DNA of 18,710 bases from Thermoplasmata archaeon. Lineage in GTDB: Archaea > Thermoplasmatota > Thermoplasmata > Thermoplasmatales > Thermoplasmataceae. Made by a program: the position numbers and the translations under genes. The number at the start of each line of letters is the position of its first letter. The first letter of the stretch is position 1. The stretch covers positions 1 to 18,710 of the forward strand of contig JAJYDZ010000001.1 of the NCBI GenBank assembly GCA_021790415.1. Direction: 5' to 3'. The notes below the pieces were generated by a model that had not been told where the DNA came from, did no database searches, and saw only the letters and a list, made by a program, of their open reading frames with translations. Shown one piece after another: positions 14,213 to 18,710 of this stretch.

Positions 14213-14602
14213 GTCCATCGACTTGTGGTTGAGCCATAGGTACAGCTTAAGCATGTCAGGGTATCATTTTATCACAACCTACTTCGCCATTGTTAATACT
14301 TTTCATTCAGGAGAATCAGTTTAGATCATATTGAAAAAATATTGTGGCAAATTCGGAGGGCTGTCAGATAGAGAATAATCTTTCATTCAACCCTCTAAGA
14401 AAGAGAAATTCAGAAAGGATATTCTAGCTCCGAACCGAATCCCACTCTATAGCCATCAAAGCATACTGTGTAGGCGAGGTTAGGGTTTCAGGAAGAATTG
14501 TTCAAGAGATGGGCTCTGCAACGTTTCAAACACTTCTGTCAATATTGGTGAAATAAATGCCAATTGACTCAAATATTTATTGTCAGTGTGAATAAGGGTA
14601 TA
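14213..14602 (+). other. gene-free stretch with decayed coding sequence
   Basis: No intact gene. From just before the nucleotidyltransferase stop to about 14323, a frame free of stops reads IDLWLSHRYSLSMSGYHFI and onward before TAG. From 14335 to the TAA at 14554-14556 another frame, broken only by TAG at 14425-14427, reads SIAIKAYCVGEVRVSG followed by RIVQEMGSATFQTLLSILVK. Both look more protein-like than random AT-rich DNA and might be relics of transposase or helix-turn-helix genes, but the families are not recognised. An inverted repeat GAGGG/CCCTC also lies in the middle. A TATA-like AATATTTAT (14572-14580) near the end belongs to the next gene. Confidence 0.35.
14572..14580 (+). promoter_or_regulatory. 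TATA box of the small gene preceding flpA
   Basis: AATATTTAT centred about 27 nt before the ATG at 14603; this spacing helps choose that ATG over the TTG at 14564, which lies upstream of the box. Confidence 0.4.
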
Positions 14603-14905
14603 ATGCATGTTAAAGTTCATCACATTAGGTCTGAGAATCATGATAAAAGTCAAATGATGTTCAAAGCCTTTGTAGCTTCTATTGAACCCCCATATCTAGG
14701 TATACTGATGAAACCATCTCCATTTCAATGGGAAGAGATTATGGAAGAGGGGTTTGTCAGAATGTCTTTTCCAGATCAAGATAAGGTATTCGATCTAAAA
14801 GTAAAATATAGAATTGAAGTGGGGGAAAACACCATATTTTTTGTGACAAGTGATCAGGTTGGATTTGATGAACAGGTAAAAGCAGTTGAAAAACAAGAAA
14901 ACTGA
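14603..14905 (+). CDS. small hypothetical protein overlapping flpA
   Basis: With the ATG at 14603 the protein has 100 residues; the frame is open to a TTG at 14564 that would add 13 residues. The ATG is preferred because a TATA-like box lies about 27 nt before it and AAGGG sits just upstream. The protein is acidic and beta-rich (FKAFVASIEPPYLGILMKP, FDLKVKYRIEV, NTIFFVTSDQ), with no signal peptide, membrane helix or known motif. Its end overlaps the start of the fibrillarin-like gene by 20 nt, so the two are surely co-transcribed. In many archaea nop5 occupies the position upstream of flpA; this protein is far too short to be Nop5 and does not resemble it. Function unknown; a link to rRNA modification is suggested only by position. 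Confidence 0.65.
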   Translation: MHVKVHHIRSENHDKSQMMFKAFVASIEPPYLGILMKPSPFQWEEIMEEGFVRMSFPDQDKVFDLKVKYRIEVGENTIFFVTSDQVGFDEQVKAVEKQEN

Positions 14906-15554
14906 AAGCGAAAAGCTCCCGCCGGCTGTCATACGAAAGAAAGGTTCATTATTTACTGTATCAGCATATGGGAAAGGAGTCTATGGAGAAAAAATTTTAA
15001 CATTCGACGGTAAGTTTCTAAGGCAATGGGTTCCAAGAAGGAGCAAACTTGGTTCGGCACTTTCAAAGGGAAATTTTCCCTTAAAAATAGAAAGAAATTG
15101 GAATGTCCTCTATCTGGGTGCATCCACTGGAACCACTGTGAGCCATATATCTGACATTGTCACCGACGGTTCAATATTTGCTGTTGAATTTGCCCCAGAA
15201 CCATTCCAAAAATTACTTTCACTTTCGGAACAGAGAACAAATATTTTTCCAATTCTGGAGGATTCGCGATCACCAGAAAGATACAGTTTTTTTATTGATA
15301 GGAAGATAGATCTAATTTATCAGGATATTTCACAAAGAGATCAGCTTGAAATATTCAAGAGAAATCTTGACACATTTCAGGACTGGGAGCAGGCAATTCT
15401 TGTCTTAAAACTAAGGTCAATAAGTTCAAGGACGAATCTGTCAGAAACTCTGGATGATGCATTAGCAGGATTAAGCGATTTCTTCATAAGAAAGAAGATT
15501 GATCTTTCTCCTGTTCATAAAAGCCATTATATGGTTCTCCTTGAAAGAAAATGA
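14886..15554 (+). CDS. flpA: fibrillarin-like rRNA/tRNA 2'-O-methyltransferase
   Basis: A 222-residue member of the archaeal fibrillarin family, the S-adenosylmethionine-dependent subunit of box C/D ribonucleoproteins, which methylates 2'-hydroxyls in rRNA and tRNA chosen by guide RNAs. The Rossmann core is clear: VLYLGASTGTTVSHISDIV (about 74-92) binds the cofactor and FAVEFAPE follows. The catalytic tetrad K-D-K-H is intact: Lys54 (RRSKLG), Asp147 (YQDISQ), Lys175 (LVLKLRS), His214 (HKSHYMV). The length matches archaeal homologues. The start is a TTG inside the preceding gene; no better ATG or GTG lies upstream of the conserved GKGVYGEKIL segment. Nop5 and L7Ae, its partners, are not in the window. 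A seven-T tract follows the stop. Confidence 0.93.
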   Translation: MKNKKTESEKLPPAVIRKKGSLFTVSAYGKGVYGEKILTFDGKFLRQWVPRRSKLGSALSKGNFPLKIERNWNVLYLGASTGTTVSHISDIVTDGSIFAVEFAPEPFQKLLSLSEQRTNIFPILEDSRSPERYSFFIDRKIDLIYQDISQRDQLEIFKRNLDTFQDWEQAILVLKLRSISSRTNLSETLDDALAGLSDFFIRKKIDLSPVHKSHYMVLLERK

Positions 15555-15555
15555 G

Positions 15556-15562
15556 TTTTTTT
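15556..15562 (+). terminator. T-tract after flpA
   Basis: Seven T residues start 1 nt after the TGA stop codon, a likely archaeal intrinsic termination site separating flpA from alaS, which has its own promoter. Confidence 0.5.
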
Positions 15563-15663
15563 AAGGAAAAATCAAGTAGAATAAAAAGACAGGTTCGAAA
15601 GGTTGCAGTTTCAATTTTCCCAGTCTATACGCAATGAAATCAACTGGCAATTCGTTGCATATG

Positions 15664-15671
15664 TTAAATAA
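15664..15671 (+). promoter_or_regulatory. TATA box of alaS
   Basis: TTAAATAA centred about 27 nt before the GTG at 15695. A purine-rich GGAGAAAGG just before the start codon could serve as a Shine-Dalgarno sequence if the transcript starts slightly upstream. Confidence 0.4.
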
Positions 15672-15694
15672 TATCTATTATATTTGGAGAAAGG

Positions 15695-18310
15695 GTGTTT
15701 CAAATTCCATCAGAGGAAGGAGACTTCAATCTTCAGTTTTTCAAGGATGAATCTTTCGAAAGAAGAAAGTGCACAAAATGTGGTTCTTATTATTGGTCGC
15801 AAGACCAGCAAAGAAAGACCTGTGGGGACCCTCCATGCGATGTATATTCGTTCATTGGAAATCCTGCAGGAAAAAAACCAATGAATGTTAATATGGTTAG
15901 GGAAAGCTTCCTTGGTTTTTTCTCAGACACTCACAAGATTATAAAACCATATCCAATAGTGCCAAGGTGGAGAGAGGATGTCCTTCTGGTTAATGCATCC
16001 ATATATGATTTTCAGCCTCATGTTACTTCGGGTTTGGTAAAACCACCTGGAAACCCTCTTGTTATGTCGCAGCCATGCATCAGAATGGATGATGTAGATT
16101 CTGTTGGATTTACCGGCAGACACCTGACTTCATTTGAGATGCTCTGCCATGATTCCTTCAATTATCCAGGTAATCATGTTTACTGGAAAAATGAAACTGT
16201 TGCATATTCCTACAATTTTTTCACTAAGGCAATTGGCATAGACGGAAAACTAATATCTTACAAGGAAAAGCCATGGAGTGGAGGTGGAAATGCTGGAGCC
16301 GCCTTAGAAGTATTTGTTAAGGGTCTGGAGTTAGCAACGCTGGTCTTCATGGATCTGAAAACTGATCCAGAAGGAGAATACGAGGTAGATGGAGAAAAGT
16401 ATTCCAGAATGCCACTGGAAGTTGTGGATACAGGATACGGTCTGGAAAGAATATCATGGGTTACCATAGGCAGTTCTACAGTATATGATGCTGTTTTTCC
16501 TGATGTAATACAATTTGTAAAAGAAAAATCAGGGGTGAAGTTTGCCAATTCGGATGATATGGCAAAGGTTACTATTAGCGGAGTAAGTGAGAGTTATCTA
16601 TCTCAAACATCTGATTCAGATGAACAGATAAGATATCTGAGAAATGCATATATTATCAGTGACCACTCCCGATCCCTTGTTCATCTTCTCAAGGATTATG
16701 TCATTCCAAGCAATGTGAAGGTTGGATACCTGGAAAGAATGCTTCTAAGAAGAATATTCAGGGCATCTGACATAATCAATTTCACAGGCAATATTATGGA
16801 TATCATGAAAATGCATATCCAGGCACTTTCTGGAATCATAGAAGACTTTCCATATAAATTTGCGGAGGAAATTATAACCGGTGAAAGAGAAAAGTTCCAG
16901 AAAAATATAATCGAGGGTAAGGCAGAGGTTCTCAGACTGTTGAAAAAGAAGAAAAGGATTGAAAACGAAGATCTTCAATTGCTATACGATTCATCGGGAA
17001 TGCCTCCTGATCTGGTCAGGGAAATTGCAAAATCAGAAAATGTTACTATTGAAATACCAAATGATTTTCACTCGCTCATTGCTGCAAGACACAAAATAGT
17101 GCAAAAAACAGGTGAAAATAGCAATGAAATATATCCAGAAATAAAGACCAGACCATTGTATTATGACGACACGCATATTTACGATTTTAATGCACTGGTT
17201 CTTTTCTCAAACAAAAATAAGATAATACCAAACCAGACTGCATTCTATCCAACTGGTGGTGGACAACCAAACGATCTGGGTTATTTTGTATATAAGGGAA
17301 AGAATGTACAGGTAACTAATGTTGAAAAGAAAGGGGATTCCATAGTACACACTCTTGATGCCTCGATTGATAAGGGTTCCAGGATCATCGGTCATATAGA
17401 TGTTGAAAGGAGAAGACGATTGATGGTTCATCACAGTTCAACTCACCTAATACTTGGAGTTATGCGATCATATCTTGGGGAGCAGGTATGGCAGGCAGGA
17501 GCACAGAAGGGGGTTGAAAGTTCAAGAATAGATATATCATATAATAGGAAGCTTACAGAGGAAGACATATGTGAAATTGAGAGACGTTGCCTTAAAGCCA
17601 TCACTGAAAACAGGAAAATCAAAGCTTCTTTCATGGACTGGAATAAGGCCACGGAAAAATACGGATTCAGGCTCTTTGAAGGTGGAGTTCCCTTAAGCTC
17701 CAAACTCAGGGTCGTCGAAATAGAAGGCATTGACATTGAAGGGTGTGGCGGAACTCACCTCTCAAATACGGGAGAAATAGGTATAATCAAAATAATTTCT
17801 GCTGAAAGTATTCAGGAAGGCATTCAGAGGATCATATTCTGCGCAGGAAAATCAGCTCTAGATTATATCCAGTCAAATTATTCGCAGTTGAACCAGATCC
17901 GGAAAGCTACAAGAATCACAACAGATGAGGTATCAGAAGGGGTTCAAAAAATGGTTTTGGAAAATGTAGAGCTAAAAAAGAAACTTGAACTTCAAATAAA
18001 AGACCAGGCTGAATATCTATACGAATCATCCGTTGAAGCAACAAACGCTTCAGGCAAATGGAATATAATTCAAGGAAAAGTGGAGCAGGAGGTTTATCAG
18101 TTTTTAGTAAAATACATTATGAGCAGAAACACTAATTTTGTAATACTGAACGAAAATGATTTGACTTTCTCAGTAATTGGCAGTGACCCAAAAATTTCAA
18201 AGGCTCTGCTGGATAGCATTTCTCTTGAATCGCCCATGAAACCGTCGAGATTCATAAAGATTCAATTGAATAAGGATCAGTTTTCAGGATATCTGAAAAT
18301 TCTGAAATAA
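15695..18310 (+). CDS. alaS: alanyl-tRNA synthetase (archaeal type)
   Basis: Attaches alanine to tRNA-Ala in the cytoplasm and hydrolyses mischarged Ser- or Gly-tRNA. The 871-residue length and the N-terminal Cys cluster (CTKCG at 26-30, CGDPPC at 43-48, around YYWS) are typical of archaeal AlaRS. The class II catalytic core is visible in CIRMDDVDSVGFTGRHLTSFEM, NAGAALEVFVKGLELATLVFM and the motif 3 region VVDTGYGLERISW. The editing domain keeps its zinc ligands: His580 and His584 (HHSSTH), Cys684 and His688 (CGGTH). A coiled-coil segment (about 750-775) and a C-terminal domain complete it. GTG is taken as the start because it has a TATA box at the leaderless distance and the family's N-terminal sequence begins just after. 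No truncation or substitution of a key residue was seen. Confidence 0.97.
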   Translation: MFQIPSEEGDFNLQFFKDESFERRKCTKCGSYYWSQDQQRKTCGDPPCDVYSFIGNPAGKKPMNVNMVRESFLGFFSDTHKIIKPYPIVPRWREDVLLVNASIYDFQPHVTSGLVKPPGNPLVMSQPCIRMDDVDSVGFTGRHLTSFEMLCHDSFNYPGNHVYWKNETVAYSYNFFTKAIGIDGKLISYKEKPWSGGGNAGAALEVFVKGLELATLVFMDLKTDPEGEYEVDGEKYSRMPLEVVDTGYGLERISWVTIGSSTVYDAVFPDVIQFVKEKSGVKFANSDDMAKVTISGVSESYLSQTSDSDEQIRYLRNAYIISDHSRSLVHLLKDYVIPSNVKVGYLERMLLRRIFRASDIINFTGNIMDIMKMHIQALSGIIEDFPYKFAEEIITGEREKFQKNIIEGKAEVLRLLKKKKRIENEDLQLLYDSSGMPPDLVREIAKSENVTIEIPNDFHSLIAARHKIVQKTGENSNEIYPEIKTRPLYYDDTHIYDFNALVLFSNKNKIIPNQTAFYPTGGGQPNDLGYFVYKGKNVQVTNVEKKGDSIVHTLDASIDKGSRIIGHIDVERRRRLMVHHSSTHLILGVMRSYLGEQVWQAGAQKGVESSRIDISYNRKLTEEDICEIERRCLKAITENRKIKASFMDWNKATEKYGFRLFEGGVPLSSKLRVVEIEGIDIEGCGGTHLSNTGEIGIIKIISAESIQEGIQRIIFCAGKSALDYIQSNYSQLNQIRKATRITTDEVSEGVQKMVLENVELKKKLELQIKDQAEYLYESSVEATNASGKWNIIQGKVEQEVYQFLVKYIMSRNTNFVILNENDLTFSVIGSDPKISKALLDSISLESPMKPSRFIKIQLNKDQFSGYLKILK

Positions 18311-18335
18311 GTTAGTGAAAGGTTAATAAACATAA

Positions 18336-18344
18336 TTTTAAATA
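18336..18344 (+). promoter_or_regulatory. TATA box of the terminal gene
   Basis: TTTTAAATA centred about 25 nt before the ATG at 18365, with no Shine-Dalgarno sequence, implying a leaderless transcript. Confidence 0.5.
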
Positions 18345-18364
18345 CAGCATTCTGGAAATAGCCA

Positions 18365-18710
18365 ATGAGTCTTAACAGCAGGGAAAAGGACAGGATCAAA
18401 CACATAGCGGAGAGCATATTCGGAAAGATTGACACAAAGGAAGAGGGGGACATTCTTTTTCTGACCCTCCAACCAGATGTGGATAATGAGCTATTTTTTG
18501 ACAGGTTTTACGACTCTATCAAGAATTCTGGTTATATATGTTTCATGAGTGAGGAGAATGAAATAGGTGTAATGAGGCGTGATAAACGGGTAAACAATAA
18601 TGTAAAGCTGCTTCTTCTCATCCTTACAATCCTGAGCATAATCTATGCAGGGTTTGCATATTCATCATCCTATTATTCTGGATCAACAGCAAGTGAAGCG
18701 CTTTTCGCAT
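18365..18710 (+). CDS. probable M50 (site-2 protease-like) membrane protein, N-terminal part
   Basis: The first 115 residues of a gene that runs off the window. An N-terminal soluble domain of about 78 residues (alpha/beta, DILFLTLQPDVDNELFFDRFYDSI, then a strand IGVMRRDKRV) is followed by a membrane helix (about 80-98, KLLLLILTILSIIYAGFAY) and an extracytoplasmic YSSSYYSGS stretch. This order is that of archaeal site-2-protease family proteins, where an HExxH zinc helix would come next; that motif lies outside the window, so the assignment is from layout only. The ATG is supported by the TATA box 25 nt upstream. It is separated from alaS by about 50 nt and has its own promoter. Confidence 0.5.
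   Translation, partial: MSLNSREKDRIKHIAESIFGKIDTKEEGDILFLTLQPDVDNELFFDRFYDSIKNSGYICFMSEENEIGVMRRDKRVNNNVKLLLLILTILSIIYAGFAYSSSYYSGSTASEALFA

Noticed and set aside
14359..14396. GAGGG/CCCTC inverted repeat resembling a structured RNA or tRNA acceptor stem
   Set aside because: No conserved internal arms and the stem is only five base pairs; it also lies in the decayed coding frame.
15589..15604. T-loop-like GGTTCGAAAGG suggesting a tRNA gene
   Set aside because: No acceptor, D or anticodon arms can be built around it; only the short motif is present.

Overview
The window looks like chromosomal DNA from a Thermoplasmatales-type archaeon (Thermoplasma/Ferroplasma/Cuniculiplasma relatives). The evidence is an archaeal-type alanyl-tRNA synthetase, a fibrillarin-like rRNA 2'-O-methyltransferase, an archaeal pilin-type class III signal, and AT-rich DNA with TATA-box promoters placed about 25-30 nt before several start codons (leaderless transcription). 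It also has a TPP riboswitch, known among archaea mainly from Thermoplasmata. No close species can be named from sequence alone.

Layout. 1-762: C-terminal part of a lipase-like alpha/beta hydrolase. 763-1356: mostly non-coding, with a small frameshifted gene remnant (900-1167). 1357-3302 (minus strand): two translationally coupled genes of about 325 codons and unknown function that look like diverged copies of one another. 3412-7264: a TPP-riboswitch-controlled operon for a thiamine-type ABC importer (membrane-anchored binding protein, fused two-domain permease, ATPase). 7444-10338: a 964-residue, sequon-rich surface protein with an archaellin/pilin-like N-terminus. 10456-10953: a small helical protein that may be a degenerate ferritin/rubrerythrin relative.

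10954-14602 has an accessory character. It holds a C-terminal remnant of an IS4-superfamily transposase, a VapBC-type toxin-antitoxin pair (AbrB-fold antitoxin plus PIN toxin), a structured intergenic region with three inverted repeats, and a coupled two-gene module of a winged-helix protein and a nucleotidyltransferase-fold protein. It ends in a further stretch of decayed coding sequence. The winged-helix/nucleotidyltransferase pair is the best candidate here for an under-described system: its organisation recalls AbiE-type (type IV) toxin-antitoxin modules, but the sequences do not prove that function.

14603-18710 returns to core genes: a small unknown gene overlapping flpA, then alaS, then the start of a probable site-2-protease-like membrane protein. 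How the parts work together: the riboswitch should couple thiamine import to intracellular TPP; FlpA acts with Nop5 and L7Ae (neither is in the window) in box C/D RNPs; AlaRS charges and proofreads tRNA-Ala; the middle island is mobile or conflict-associated material inserted between housekeeping blocks.
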